From contig CM063502.1 of NCBI GenBank assembly GCA_032207245.1, positions 48,849,404-48,913,403 of the forward strand: DNA of 64,000 nt, in the 5' to 3' direction. Both the position numbers and the translations under genes were made by a program. The stretch comes from Pardosa pseudoannulata (Eukaryota > Arthropoda > Arachnida > Araneae > Lycosidae). Of the stretch, positions 44,640-59,236 are shown piece by piece (the first letter of the stretch is position 1; the number at the start of each line of letters is the position of its first letter). Below the pieces are notes generated by a model. It did no database searches. It was not told where the DNA came from and saw only the letters and a list, made by a program, of their open reading frames with translations.

Positions 44640-46470
44640 CGAACTTTTCTAAGTTTAAATAAGTTTTGATAATCTTAATAAAGTCGAAATTTAAAATGAA
44701 TACGTAGATTTTTTCAATGTATATTAGGGGAGTTTGGTAAAAAAAAGTTTATAAATATAGAAAAAAAATAAATATTATGAATTTTAAATATTATAATATT
44801 ATTTCAAAATTAAGAAAAATTAAAGTAAAAGAATATTTTAAACATATTATCTGATTTTAAAACTATAATGTGATTAGCTATGTTACATTTCAATGTCATA
44901 TATACAAGGTTTCATAATTTTAAGTTAATAACTTACAAAAACGTTTTGCAAATTATTAACTTAGATTTGTGAAACTCTGCGCACACATTCCTTATGGAAA
45001 AATTGAATTAATGACATTGTGTTTGTTTTAATACAATTTTTTGAATTTAGTTGAGAAATTTTTTCAATTTTCAAAATGTTCTTTACGAAGTAATTTTTAT
45101 ATAGATTTTTACAAAGTTATAATAAACACTCCGAATATAAATTAAAATAGATATGTGTATTCATCCTCAATTTGGTTACTGAAGTTGAAACTTTAGTAAC
45201 CTAATTATACTTGTAATTTCAATTAGGTTATTAAAACTCATTTTAAATTTAGAAAAAACTTATACTTTCATAAAAATTCAACATAGACAGAAAACTTCTC
45301 CTATGAATGGTTTATTCAACGAATCAACGAAATCAAACAATATCTAAATATGAACAAGATATATATTTAAGTAATAATGAGTAAATATTAGAAGGAAAAT
45401 GCTTATTAAAATGTAATAAATATTTTAAGTATAATTTTTTTTAAAATTTAATTAAAAACTTATTTGATTAAAAGGACTTTTTAATGTGATAGTTATAATT
45501 TAATTTTTAAGTTTACGAAATATTATAGTCCTAAACTGGTAATTTAGAAAAATACTATAAAATGACCTCTGCTCCCTTAAAGAATTATTTGAATTGCAAG
45601 ATAACAATTTGTAGCTCTACTCGAGAAATCAAGAAAAGTTAAGATAAAAAAAATAGCAAAAAATAATATTATTGCAATATTTGGGTATTTTCAGTAGCTC
45701 TAAATAAATTTTTGAACATTCAGTCGCTTTTCGGAAGGACAATAATATTTACATTATACTTCCTGATATCTAAATACCAACTGTATTATGGCCTTTGTAC
45801 CTGTTGTTAATTTAACGCTTGATAAAATGCATTTCTTAACCAACTGAAAGAAAATAAATTAATTTAGGTAAACTCAAAATTTTATAAGATAATGTAATTT
45901 TGTAGTTTCAATAGATTTCATGCAAAATAAATTTAATTTCATAACATCTAAAATGGTCAGCTTATTATATTACATTCCTTTTTGGTTGTTTAATATTTTA
46001 TATACCTTAATAGCTTTCAACAATCCGAAAAATAAAGTGTTTTTTTTTTAAATTAAGATGCTTAATAAACTTTTCCAGTTGAATTAGTACAATATATTTA
46101 CACGTAATATCTAGCACACAAATCATGTACATCTATGAAATTATTTTGCAATCCTAATAATACATGTCATACCATGTTATTTAGCCTGAAATTTAGACTA
46201 TATATTTTTCATACATAATTAAAACTTCAGGTGGTCATACTTGTACCTATTAAATCCATTCAGCTTTAAAATGATTTTCATGCCAAGCTTATTATGTTCT
46301 TATGAAATCTATTGAGATTTATCAAATTTTAATCAAATGCTTAAGATAATGATTTGGTTTATCTTTAGCCCTGAGGTATTAAATGATTTTTTAATGAAAT
46401 ATCAATATTGATATAATTATTATATGAAAAATTTATAAAACTGAAATTAACGTTAATTTATGAATCTGTT
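44640..46470. other. Distal intron sequence, nothing recognised
   Basis: Very AT-rich, no repeat family or exon seen before the acceptor of exon 2. Confidence 0.4.
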
Positions 46471-46474
46471 TTAG

Positions 46475-46954
46475 GTGCCATCATTTGCATTTATCTTCCT
46501 CACATTACTTGCTATTACCCATTGTTCAACCATCCCAGATCAGCCACATACTTCCCCAGAAGTGCATGAGGTCCCATCATCTACCGGCCAGCCTGACAAA
46601 ACAACAAGAGCACCTCACACTCATGACGAGCATCCTAAAGACGATGATGATCACTCTGACCATGATCACCCTGAGCACGATCATTCTACACCCGAGGGCT
46701 CTGATCGCGACCACGTAGAAGAGCCCAAGGAGTCTAAAACCGATGAAGAGGACCATGATCATCCTGGTCATGATCACTCCGCCTCTGGTCATCCTCATAG
46801 CGATGATCACACTGAAGACAGCACAAAAGTAGTTGCTGAAACGGAAAAGCCCAATCCATCAGAGGAACCATCCAAGAAAACTGAAGCTCCAGAAGAGGAG
46901 AAACCAATAAAAAAACTTGATAAACGAGCTGTATGGAGGCGGAGGCTTCAGTAA
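46475..46954 (+). CDS. Secreted His/Asp/Glu-rich protein, coding exon 2
   Basis: Joined to the ATG at 39267-39269, this exon gives a 160-residue protein. Residues 1-18 (MVPSFAFIFLTLLAITHC) form a clear signal peptide. The mature part starts STIPDQPHTSPEV. From about residue 48 to 116 it is dense in His, Asp and Glu, in two similar blocks (DHSDHDHPEHDHSTPEGSD and EEDHDHPGHDHSASGHPH), a composition that suits divalent metal binding. A Pro/Glu/Lys-rich spacer (EKPNPSEEPSKKTEAPEE) leads to KKLDKRAVWRRRLQ. There, Lys-Arg precedes a short basic tail, so a convertase could release an octapeptide. That is inference. No cysteines follow the signal peptide, so it is not a disulfide-rich peptide. No named family was recognised. 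The intron joins in phase 0. Confidence 0.8.
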   Translation: MPSFAFIFLTLLAITHCSTIPDQPHTSPEVHEVPSSTGQPDKTTRAPHTHDEHPKDDDDHSDHDHPEHDHSTPEGSDRDHVEEPKESKTDEEDHDHPGHDHSASGHPHSDDHTEDSTKVVAETEKPNPSEEPSKKTEAPEEEKPIKKLDKRAVWRRRLQ

Positions 46955-46962
46955 TTGAATAC

Positions 46963-46968
46963 AATAAA
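46963..46968 (+). terminator. Polyadenylation signal of the secreted His-rich protein gene
   Basis: AATAAA lies 9 bases after the stop codon, which implies a very short 3' UTR unless later sites are used. Confidence 0.6.
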
Positions 46969-46999
46969 TTAAGTTACATCAGAGAAGCTTGCTTAAATT

Positions 47000-47549
47000 G
47001 GGAAGGTGGAGAGCATTTCAGCAGAAAAGAACTTAATTAGCTTGATATATTTTGACATAAATTTAATTTAATTGATTTACTGTTCACTGAACAGCATAAA
47101 AATGGCTTCTAGAAGAATATATCAGTGTTTAGGGTTCTTTAAAGTATGTTTAAAAGAAATAACTACCTTTAATGTTAGCGTAAGGAATTTTTATGTAATT
47201 TCCAGATACATCAAATATCCCAACTTTTCTTCCGAAATAAATAGAAATGAGATGATGCTTTTTTTTCAGTGTTAATCTACATTAAATTTATTTATTTATT
47301 TTCTATCTTTCAATGATATAATTTGCAAAAGAACACTAGTTGCTCGCTCATGCTTGGACTGAGAGAAAAAAATACAGAAATACTTGTTGAAAATAAATAC
47401 TTTTAAAGTTCTGAGTTTTGCATTGTTTAAAAAATCATTGTTGAAAAGAAAACTCTCTGTATCATTCACAGATTAGGGAAAATACAAGTTGCTCTTTGAA
47501 AGATACACACAAACTATATGGAAAATTAATGTCTCTGCATACATACAAA

Positions 47550-47550
<1 letters not shown>
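47000..47550. other. Downstream flank, nothing recognised
   Basis: AT-rich, no further exon or repeat family assigned. Confidence 0.35.

Positions 47551-47553
<3 letters not shown>

Positions 47554-47646
<93 letters not shown>
47554..47646. repeat. (TA)n microsatellite
   Basis: Pure TA repeat. Confidence 0.95.
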
Positions 47647-47648
<2 letters not shown>

Positions 47649-47927
47649 CGATTTCGAGTTGTATTACATGCCAGGGGTTGTCCTAGGCAATATTAGTAAA
47701 AGATTCCTTAAAAATTTAGGGTTTTTCCCTTATTTTTATAATTAAGTGTATGTATACATTTTTCAAACCCCTTGTTTAAACAAACAGGTATTGTGAACCA
47801 TTTTGATGAAGATGCACCTCTAGGGGTGCATCAATTTATCATTTATTATGGAGAGAGATCAAAGGCCGGCAGAATTTCAAGAGGTAAGAGCTAAATTGTC
47901 AGTGAAACAAAGTAATGGATATTGAAG

Positions 47928-48002
47928 GTCATTTATAAGCCATTTGTAAGCATATTGATACAACACATTGGTCATTTATAAGCATATTGATACAACACAT
48001 TG
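47928..48002. repeat. Short direct repeat of 32 bp
   Basis: GTCATTTATAAGC...ATATTGATACAACACATTG occurs twice in a row. The first copy carries an extra 11 bases (CATTTGTAAGC). Confidence 0.85.
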
Positions 48003-48099
48003 AGCAGAAGTCTGAAGAGCCACAGACGCCAATTCAAACAGCCACATGTGGGTAGCGAGCTGCAATATACACCTACTTTAGGTTTAGCCCCTGGATCAT

Positions 48100-49330
48100 A
48101 TCTTTGGTAAGACACATGGAACTCATACACAGGAACAAAATATTCTTGCAGTTAATGAATTTTAAATTACATAGTGAAGAATGCAAGAACTTTTAAATAA
48201 TTTACGTTGTACCAGATTAATTTATAAGCCCTCTTTTACTATAAAGTTCGGTGTTGTTTTGGTTTGTAAAATATTATGAGTAATTACTATGATTTCTGCA
48301 CTTACATGACATCTAATTAAACTTAAGAATTAGAGTTTCACACCGCAATATCTCATTCTCTAATACTTTTTACATGAGGAAAATATATGTAGGGCGTGTT
48401 TTAATGTATAATTATGAAAAAAATATACAAAAGTGAATTTTATTTTATCGGGGACATGCTATGTATGCATATGTAATTGATAAAAATTTGCTTAAAGTTA
48501 GATATTGAACTTTATAAAATAGTACTGTTCTACTGTTTCCTTGTTGTTTCTTTATAAAACAGTAGGTCAGGTCTTACGAAAGTGTTTATCGCTTTAAATT
48601 CTGATTTTTATTTGAAAACAGTATTGTGTATAGAAATAAAATTAGTATAAAATATTCACTATATAAGATCATCACATTATATTGTAATTCAGTTTAGTAC
48701 AATATTTTACTCCCAAATATATTATTATCGAACACACTTGAAAAGGAAATCGGGAAAACATTTTAAACACTGATTGATAACATGAACAAGAAAGATCTAA
48801 TTCTGTATCCAAATAAATATGCAGGTTAAAATTTTTCGCAGATACGAATTTACTTTCATGCAACTTATAGTTTGGTTTTTTTTTTCTTTTTGGGTACATT
48901 TTGCTCACAGAAAGGTTATGTGGTTTTATAGCGGGTATCATTTCTTAAAAGGTGGAATAGGGGACCGACAATTTTTTGCTTGTGAGTGAGCATTTTTTGT
49001 TTTAAACACAAGGTGATTATAGTTAAAATTTCTCTTTCAAAGGGCTGTAAAAACAGAACCACTAGTCAAACCTGGAATGACCTGAAATTTAAACTGAATA
49101 TACATGAAGCAGTTAGAATTTGTATTTCATTTAAAAACAATACTACAAAATGTTATCTGAAGCTCAAATAATGCGCAGTTTCAATTCTTGTTATTGAAAA
49201 AGAGTCACAAGCGAAATGCTCAATCCTACAGTGACACAGTCATGATACGCTTCTCAAACGCAGATTTCTGAAACTGCATGTGCCCCCTGTTTTAATCCTA
49301 CATGTAATGGATATTTGTGCCTTTTAATAG
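48100..49330. other. Intergenic, nothing recognised
   Basis: AT-rich, with no gene or repeat call I can support. Confidence 0.35.
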
Positions 49331-49334
49331 CATT

Positions 49335-49438
<104 letters not shown>

Positions 49439-49621
49439 AGACCACAAAATAGACGTTGTTCTGTTTTAACGCTGTTAATCCAAAAATTATAAAATGTTTT
49501 TAATGTGTAAATTGTGTAAATTGGACCATTTTGATGGAAAAGTAAGGAAAACATTATTTTAAAAATACTTGACGCAAGCAAGCGTACAGTCATCACAAAC
49601 GTTATTAGATTAAATTAAAAT

Positions 49622-49712
49622 TCCCAAGTCGCCTGTATTGAGATTCGATTCTGGGACATCTCGTCCTGAAGCCCGTTGCGCTGACCACTGCACTACAGAT
49701 ACGTCGGTAGTA
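49622..49712 (-). other. tRNA-like segment, possibly a third SINE family
   Basis: In reverse complement, GTAGTGCAGTGGTCAGCGC resembles an A box and CAGAATCGAATCTC a B box. The acceptor stem is not formed, so this is a tRNA-derived relic and not a gene. Confidence 0.45.
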
Positions 49713-49794
49713 AAGGGTATTAAGCTGCATTACAATAATCTCGATAAGCACGCAATTCTGGATTTTTAATTAAAAAACCTTTTTCTATCTGATC

Positions 49795-49915
49795 AAATTG
49801 TGAATCTAAACGATTCTCGAATCCCCTTAATTACATACACAAAATTTCCTCAAATCAGTCCAGTCGTCTAGGAGAAGTTCTATTACAAATGCATGGACAG
49901 AAGAATTTTATATAT
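49795..49915 (+). mobile_element. Possible RTE-like LINE 3' tail
   Basis: AATCAGTCCAGTCGTCTAGG, then CATGGACAGAAGAATTTTAT and ATATAAAGATG resemble the conserved 3' end of RTE-type LINEs (the phrase 'TCGGTCCAGNNGTTTNGGAG ... TTATATATA'). There is no coding sequence. Confidence 0.45.
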
Positions 49916-50465
49916 AAAGATGTGTGTATTATAATTAGCATATGAACCGTCATATTATGTACTAGCATAGTGCTAATTTTTGATAACATTTTGAATTACA
50001 TTTTTTAACCAGATTCCTATTGCTTCATTTAAATTCAGGTCGAATTTCAAGTTATTTCAACCAGTGGTTCGTTTTTCTACAGGTGATAGCTTTTGAATGC
50101 TTAAAATATCTAGCCAGTAGAATTACTTTAGTATACATTCAACAGTTTACAGTTGAAAAAGGAATTTCTTTTATGTTTTGTGACTCACTCCTCACGCACA
50201 AAATTTCTCAATGAAATTCTGTTCATTTTTACTTTCACTGACTGCTTCAAATATTCACCGGAAAAGAATTTAGAAAAGAGTCATGCAAGAACGAATATCT
50301 GGCGAACTGTTACACCCTATGAAGATATGAACAAGAAATACATGACTTTACTACAATATCATGATATAATTGTGAAAGCCTCTAGAAAATGTTGTTTAAC
50401 TCTTTAAGAATAATTAGACAATCTGGCAGTTTCTTAATGTGGGGTAAACAGATCTTGAATCCTGT

Positions 50466-50828
50466 GTGTTGTTAACTGCAAATCGAATTAAAGAAGTGGG
50501 GATTTTTTTAGTTAGACTCTGTAGAATGTAAATTACTTTTTTTTCCCAAAGAAATTGTTAATTGTTTAGATATCATGATCTACAGAAAAGGTAACGAGTC
50601 ACAATTAAGTAGCAGGAAATCCTTTCAGTGTATATACGTAGATACGTGTTGTTAACTGAAGATCAATTAACACGTATGTGAATTAAAAATGTGGGGTTTT
50701 TTAGTAAAACTCTGACATATAAATTACATTTTATCAAAGAAATTGTTTAGACATCATGATCTAGAGAAAAAGTAACGAGTCACAATAAAATAGCAGGAAA
50801 TCCTTTCAATGTAAACTCGTAGATACAA
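50466..50828 (+). repeat. Tandem duplication, offset 180 bp
   Basis: GTGTTGTTAACTG, AACGAGTCACAAT and TAGCAGGAAATCCTTTCA appear in both 50466-50645 and 50646-50828 in the same order, with moderate divergence. Confidence 0.85.
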
Positions 50829-50829
50829 T

Positions 50830-52350
50830 GGCAATGCTTTAAGTAAGTCTTTCTGATAGTTTTCAAGTATTTATTTTCATTTTTGAAAACTCCACCATTG
50901 TAAAAGATAATACTTTCTTACACCCTAAAAATCTCTAATTGTTGGGTATATATGCATACGTTCATATGTAAATTAAAGGTTGAAAAATAGAAAAAGAACA
51001 GAAAGCTTTAAAAAATGTGTGGGTGGGTGATAATCAAAGCAGGAAACTTTCCGTAAAATATGTTTTCCCCTTAATTAAAAATTTTTTTAACCGTTTTGTA
51101 AAATTCTTGTATAAAGTTTACAAGATATCAACTCCCATTGAATATTTGAAAGACAACTATTATTTTCCCAGAGAATTACAGTTTGAGATTCATATATATG
51201 TTGTCCGATAAACTAAACATACCTACAAGGCTTCTGAGTCTGGCTGATAAAATAATTTTTTGGGGGACTTATAAAAAACACAAAACTTCAATTTGTAGAA
51301 ATGTAACATGTTTAATGCAATCTGGAAAGATAGCGAAGTCATTTGTATCGTGTAATTGTTACAAAATCAAAACTTATTTACAGCTTTCGATAAATTAAAA
51401 ATATTTTTTAAAATATGTACTTCTCTTTTAGGATAAATTTAGTAATTGGCATAAAAGGATCCAAGAACTGAAAGAAAACAATAAAAAAATAAACTACAAT
51501 CTGTTTTTTACTGCTGTCTGTTTGCATACAATACTTCAAAAAAAATTCTAAATGTAAACAAATTTTAATTGAAGTTAAAACAACAAAATATATTGTTCAA
51601 ACGATTAACTATGCTATCAGCCACAGTGTATTTTACGTAAAAATAAAGCAAAATAACAATGAAGGGATTGAAAATTGAAAACGTAAGAAACATTTTTAAA
51701 ATAACAATTTCAAAACATTAAATTTTGAATACAGTCATCTGAGTTTTAAGATATGTTTAATCTGATTGATTCAGTTTTACTTTAATTTATATGAGCAAAA
51801 AGTTTCGTAACTCTCTGTTAATAACTTACATATGGGCTTTGTAAAGTCTTCCGTCCTCTTAATGTACATAAATTTTAAAAAAGTATAAGTCAAGGTGTAT
51901 TATTTCAACTGCTGCTGCAAAGTAAAATAAAAAAGTTAGATCTACGTTAAGAATATCATTATTTCTATGCATCGGCAGGTGCATTTCTGCACGTACATAT
52001 CTCACGATCACCGAAGCTAAACACTAGAATTTTTTTTTTTTTTTTCGCTCTGTAGACGTGTTAGTTCGTAGACATTTGTTTAGGAGACGTCCTTGTCGTG
52101 CTCATAAAGAAAAGAATGAAACTGAAAGAATGTGAAATAACTTAAACTGTCGAAATTTTGATTTAACTGCTTCGTGAGTACATATTGCGCTAAGTTACAA
52201 CCAAAGCCACAGCCAGGAATTTTGCAGGATATCTCTATTTAAGTACACTGTTAGTGGTTATTAGAATACTCATTTATTCAATCATTAGTTAATTGATTTT
52301 ACTCTTGTTATTAAATTAGGATTTAATAATTAAAAATCAATTTATTTTTG
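50830..52350. other. Intergenic, nothing recognised
   Basis: AT-rich. A T14 run lies near 52030. No supported gene. Confidence 0.35.
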
Positions 52351-52352
52351 GA

Positions 52353-52626
<274 letters not shown>

Positions 52627-52995
52627 CATACATGCATGCATAGATCATTGAATGACGTTATATCTGAAATAATTAATAATTAGTAACTTATAAAATAATT
52701 AATATTTTATCTGAAATTTTCAAACACTTTTAGATAAATATTAAATAAATAAGTAATCAAATGGCAAACCAATTTTAAATACATGGATAATAACATACTA
52801 AAATTCCGAGCTGATTCATTTAAAACTTAATATATTAGTCCTGAATTTCCATTGTCACTTTAGCATTATTATTTTTAAACAATTGAATTTGTTCAATATG
52901 GGATATTTTTAAATGTCTTTCATTTCTTACGATTTTTTTCGCTGTAAAAAGGACTAAGTGTTGCTTATATAACTTGTTTTGGTATAAATATTCTA

Positions 52996-53011
52996 ACACA
53001 CACACACACAC

Positions 53012-53088
<77 letters not shown>
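52996..53088. repeat. Compound (CA)n(TA)n tract
   Basis: (CA)8 or so, then pure TA. Confidence 0.95.
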
Positions 53089-53091
<3 letters not shown>

Positions 53092-53443
53092 GTTATTTCT
53101 AGACTTATTCTAATGTTGAAAGTTATAATGTCACTTTTCAAAGTTATTTGCCTTTTTAAGTTTAATAAATATGACAGTTATGTATTCAGGCCAGTTTTCA
53201 GGATATTGGAATAATTTAGTAGTATTTATAAATACATATATTATGCATTGAAATCTTAACACTATTTTATGTATTTTTTATTTTCTCTCGAGTTCAACTA
53301 ACCCAGTAAACTAAATTCGTTTGAAAAATTAGATATCATTAAGAGAAAATTACCTGCAATACAAAGAAAATAATCCATTTTGTCTTTTTTTTTAATTAAA
53401 TCTTTTAAAATTAAATATAATCTTTTTTTAACAGGACTTAATA

Positions 53444-54720
53444 ATGACAAATATAGTGCTGCCATCTAGTGATGAAAGTGAAAAATAACATCTATTATGA
53501 ATATAATTATAATAAAAATAAAACTATAAAAACACTGGAAAGCGAACTATAGTACATTCAATATATATTAAAATTAGAAAATCTGTTGTTTTATGTAAAA
53601 ATTTTTTTTAATTACTCACAATTTCGTGGTAGAAAAAGAAAACAACAGTACATATAGACTGAAAAATAAAATGAAAGAATGATGGGGCATTGCGTACTAA
53701 TAATTACTCACAATTTTGTGATAGAGAAAACATCAAACCGGTATCTTGGAAATGGAGTAAAAATAATATTCATGGGGTATATCATAGTAAGGAAAATCCC
53801 AATAAGAAGTCTGTAATTTTATGCGTAATAAGAAGTGTATTTTTTTTTTTTTTAAATCACAATTTCATTATAGGTAAAAGGGATCAAATTATCAAAGGTA
53901 AATAGAAAACTAAATAAATGTGGTAATTGAGGAGAGAAGGGAACAGTGTGCTGTTCCGGCATACCGTTACTGTACAGCATACAGTAATAAGTAGTTCCTA
54001 TTCTTCGGGGTCCCCGGGCTATTGCTGTCTTTTCCGTCTGATAATTAAACCTTCCATAAATCATGAAACATAGACATCGTCTCTGGTTGATAATCAGTCT
54101 CTTTTGGGATAAAATAAAGTACACCACAATGTTTCCACCTTCATAAAAATTTTAGCTGATTATTGACCTTACGGGTTCAACCGACATGGCAGTTATATTT
54201 TGAGTATCATTAACTGGATACATCCAGTTTTAAAAGTTTAAAAATTTCTTCCGATTCGAAAATAATAGTTGTATGTTAACACGTATGTCTATTTCGCTTA
54301 TTTGAAGTCATAATTTTGATTTGTAGACTCTAGTAATTATGACAGCATGTAAAAAGTTTTGTATTTAAAATTGAGAATTTAGAACAGAAGGCTTCAGCTA
54401 ATTAATATTAGCTATTATTTTATTTTATTTCTATTTTTTTTCAGGAAAATTAAATTTATTAACTAACATAGATTTCATTAACATCAAATTATTTTTATCA
54501 TAAAAAACATTCTATTTTGGCTTAATCATTTATTTATTTATTTTTTACTTCTGGTATAAATTTTTTAATGGAAAAGTAAAAGAAGAAAGACAAATATAGA
54601 GCTGCCATCTAACGATAAAACTGAAAAATAACATTTATATGAGCATAAAAATAATAATAAAACCAATAAAACCACTGGAAATGAAAAATAACCCATTCCT
54701 CACACATTAAAATTGAAAAA
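53444..54720 (+). repeat. Pair of homologous segments about 1.14 kb apart
   Basis: 53444-53580 (GACAAATATAGTGCTGCCAT, AAAAATAACATCTA, AACACTGGAAA) matches 54590-54720 (GACAAATATAGAGCTGCCAT, AAAAATAACATTTA, ACCACTGGAAA). The intervening sequence is unrelated. Confidence 0.7.
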
Positions 54721-54729
54721 ATTTTAGTT

Positions 54730-55685
54730 TGTAACTAACTGATATTTTTCAGATAAAAAAAAAAAAGTTTTCTTTTACATAATTTTTTCCTTATTTTCAA
54801 TATGAGTTTTTCATTATGTTCAATCCTGCCAAACTAAAGCATTGAAAATATCTGTATAAACAGATACATTAAATGCTATTTTGATTAAAATTACTATTAA
54901 AAAGTTTATTATATCTTTTTTGGTGTACTTGGATGAAATTTGAAATTTCACTTCCCATATTTCAGAATAAATAGCACTCTAGATTGAAAATCTGTCGCTA
55001 GAGGACGCCACTACGTTTGATAAAAAAAATTAATTGTGGTGTATAGAATTAAGAGAACTATAAATCAGATATGGATCTGATGTGGTCAATTTGAAAACCA
55101 CTTTTGCCTAAATTTTCAATTACTTAAAAACTATTTATAGGAGCAACAATGGAAAAATATTCATAAAATAAATAACTTGGAATAGTTTTCAGATTTGAAT
55201 AATTATCGCGGTATTTTCGGCCAATAAATAATTTGATATTTTTAAAGAACTTAAAAATATCATTAAATGTAAAACAGTAGTATTTTTCTAATTTTAAAAT
55301 ATTTAAATAAAAGCGTAAATGGAAAATCGAATGATAGTAGGATAACAATTCTTCAAAAATTTTGGTTTTATTGGCATTTACCACCACTTTATTGATGAAA
55401 ATTGTGCTCTCGAATTCTCCTCAACCCAGTAATTTTTCTCAAATGTTGAATCCAAATATTTCCCATAGCACTTTAAGAATTTGGTTGGTGTCAGTTGCAT
55501 AAAAATATGATGTTACTGGAAACAGAAATAGGAGAAGGACAATCATCCTAAAATTTTTCTTTGATTAGGACTTACATCATACTTAGTCTCCCTGAAAATT
55601 TTGACTTTCAGTTTTTGTAAAATCTAGGTTTCTCGGGTTCAGCAATTTTTCAAATGTTAAATTCAAGTATGTTGAATATTGACTT
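54730..55685. other. Intergenic, nothing recognised
   Basis: AT-rich, with no firm gene or element. Confidence 0.35.
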
Positions 55686-55689
55686 TTTC

Positions 55690-56050
55690 TTTCGAATGCA
55701 GCTGGTAATATAGATATATATCTTTATGTCAAACATGGCTGCAAAGCTGTTACTCATTTTCCACCACCTGAAGAGCACGTATAACTCAAGGAATGCTACG
55801 GACGGGAGTTACATTGCTCCTGCTGGGTCTTCGTAATTTAGAAGCAGGGACCAACCAAATGACCCCCTATTCTTGGTCTGCCCCCTCCAGAGGCATAATT
55901 TGAATTAGGAGAACATTGCAACCTCGAACCAATTTTACTTGCCAGAGTTATCATTAACGAACAGGGCAGGTCTATGGCCGGCTCCAGACTCGAAGGCACA
56001 ACCCTCTGGTTACGAGACCGACGTACGCCGACTGCTCTACTGCAGCTAGC
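55690..56050 (-). mobile_element. Family B SINE, subfamily 2, uninterrupted
   Basis: The plus strand shows the complement of the head (GAGCAGTCGGC region, GGTTACGAGACCG), the body (AACGAACAGGGCAGG, GTCTGCCCCCTCCAGAGGC) and the subfamily 2 3' half (GGCTGCAAAGCTGTTACTCA, CCACCACCTGAAGAGCACGT). It serves as the empty-site reference for the TTAA insertion at 37713. Confidence 0.8.
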
Positions 56051-56443
56051 TTATTCTGGAATTTATTACATTTTGCGTATTTGGTCGTTATAAACCAAAG
56101 TTACATTTCTAAGATTTTAAAATTGACCGACAAATATTGAAAGATTTTTCCAACTTTTTACAGTGGCTTTGCCAAAAGGGAATTTCATCAGAATATCTTG
56201 AGATTGTATAAAACTTTTAATTCGTTTAGTCTTTAAAGACCCTTGCTACCTTTGTCACAACAGACTTTTTTCTATTTTTTTTATAAAATAAAAAGTTCTG
56301 CAAATTTTACAATAAAGCTTTTACAAGTTTTTTAATAACTAAACTAAAAATTAAGTTTAATCATTTCAAGTAATGTATTTTTAATAACGAAAAATATATA
56401 CGTTAATTCGAAAAGATTAGGTTTACGAAACAGTAAGATTACA

Positions 56444-56961
<518 letters not shown>

Positions 56962-57589
56962 GTATGTAATGGTAAAAAATTAGCATGATAAATTATTAAT
57001 CTATAACGATTATTTTTCATCTTAATTCAGTGTAGAAATTTATTCAGAGTGAACAACAGATAACGCGAAAAATACTAAACTTTGCCTGTTAACTTATGCA
57101 AATGTATATTGTACAGGTATATAATACCAGAACATCACTTTTAAGAAGTCTATATTAGCCCATTATTCTGTTAGACAATTCCCTTCTTTACTGACTCATA
57201 TTTGTAATTTAGACACGATTATTTATTTTATTTTATAATTTAATTTAATTTAATTTTTTGCGACTGTTTGAGTTTATTTACTAGTGTGTCTTGTGGATTT
57301 ATAGCATGTTTAAATGGATAGACATCATAGAGAGATATTCTAAATCTATCTCCAGATTTTCTACTTTTCTATATGCAATTTCGCTTCTTTACATACGTAC
57401 ATATATACCGGTAGAAAAACATTAAAAATTAATAATTTGGCATGGATTATAGATACAAAGATGTGGTTTGCACCAATCGGACTCTTGTGACGAAAGCGAA
57501 TTAGAATTTTGACTAGTTCTCTCTTGGCGACTTGTAAGGTGGCGCTACAGCTCTTACTAACAAATGACTTACAATTTGTAGTTGCTTTA

Positions 57590-57800
57590 CAGTTACTTTA
57601 TAAGTGTTTCATATTAAAATTTGAAGCTTGATATATTTTTATTTTGTAAACCTAAAATTTTACAGGTATCTATTATTTTAGAATTTGAAAAATTAAATAC
57701 TCATAAGAAATCAAAAACTAAAAAAATTTAATATTTGTAATTCTACAACATATAACATGTTAAATGATATAAATAAGTTAATAAGTTCACGGAAAAAAAA
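57590..57800 (+). repeat. Dispersed AT-rich repeat D, partial copy 3
   Basis: The TTTTGTAAACCTAAAATTTT block, the downstream TTTAGAATTTGAAAA and TTAGTTTAAATT match copies 1 and 2 in order. Confidence 0.45.
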
Positions 57801-57831
57801 TTAGTTTAAATTTATTAAAAACTAGTATCTA

Positions 57832-57889
<58 letters not shown>
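57832..57889. repeat. (TA)n microsatellite
   Basis: TA repeat ending in TGTCTGTTTGTGTGTGTGC. Confidence 0.9.
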
Positions 57890-57892
<3 letters not shown>

Positions 57893-57959
57893 TGTTTGTG
57901 TGTGTGCCGTGCCACGTCTAGTGGACGGGCAGATGCATGGACTTGGTCAGAATTTTGGG

Positions 57960-58480
57960 GTTTCTTACGGTATAAATAACACTAAAATATATGAATTAAT
58001 GCTTTCTCTGGAAAAAAGAATACTTTACTGAAAATATTTATTGAGAATATCTACTTCTTTTTCTTTCTGTCTCTTCGCTTTTGGGTATAGTTGTCATAAA
58101 CCTGGATTAGTTTTGTGGAATAATTCTTCACATCTATTGTAATATTAAAAAAGAGAATGATCGGCAATATAGTGTCATCTTTAAAGGAATTTTTATATAA
58201 AAATTTACAGACAATATACTGAGAGCTAAAAAATTCCAAATAGATTTTTAATATGAGGTAAAATACAACGTGTGATGTATGATTTTGATACAAAATTGTA
58301 CTGCCTCTCTGTCACTTTAAGCAGTATTGTTAGCAGTTGAAAAGAAATTATGCAAAAATGTAGAATTATCAGATAATATTGATAAACTGACAAATAATAA
58401 AATCAAAAGAATGCATTTTATGGGTGCATTTTGTTGTTTTTTTATATAGAATATTCATTTTAGCAAATTTTAAATAAATA
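57960..58480. other. Intergenic, nothing recognised
   Basis: AT-rich, no supported feature. Confidence 0.35.
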
Positions 58481-58484
58481 TAGG

Positions 58485-58586
<102 letters not shown>

Positions 58587-58785
58587 TACTTTATTGATCT
58601 TTAGTTAATCATACGGAGCAGTAATATAAGCATAATAGTAAGCTTCTATCAATTGGGCTAAGTTTTATAACTACTAAGGATCCGTATTGGAAGGGGATGA
58701 CTAAATAGTGACAGGGAGTGGCCAAATGCTAGCTTGTACACAAACGGTAATATCCCAGAATCGGCCTCCCTTCCTTCTCTCACTC

Positions 58786-59234
<449 letters not shown>

Positions 59235-59236
<2 letters not shown>

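Noticed and set aside
46577..46964. Overlapping frames on both strands of the His-rich exon
   Set aside because: They are shadows of a biased codon pattern. Only the plus frame starting at 46475 has a signal peptide and an upstream splice acceptor.
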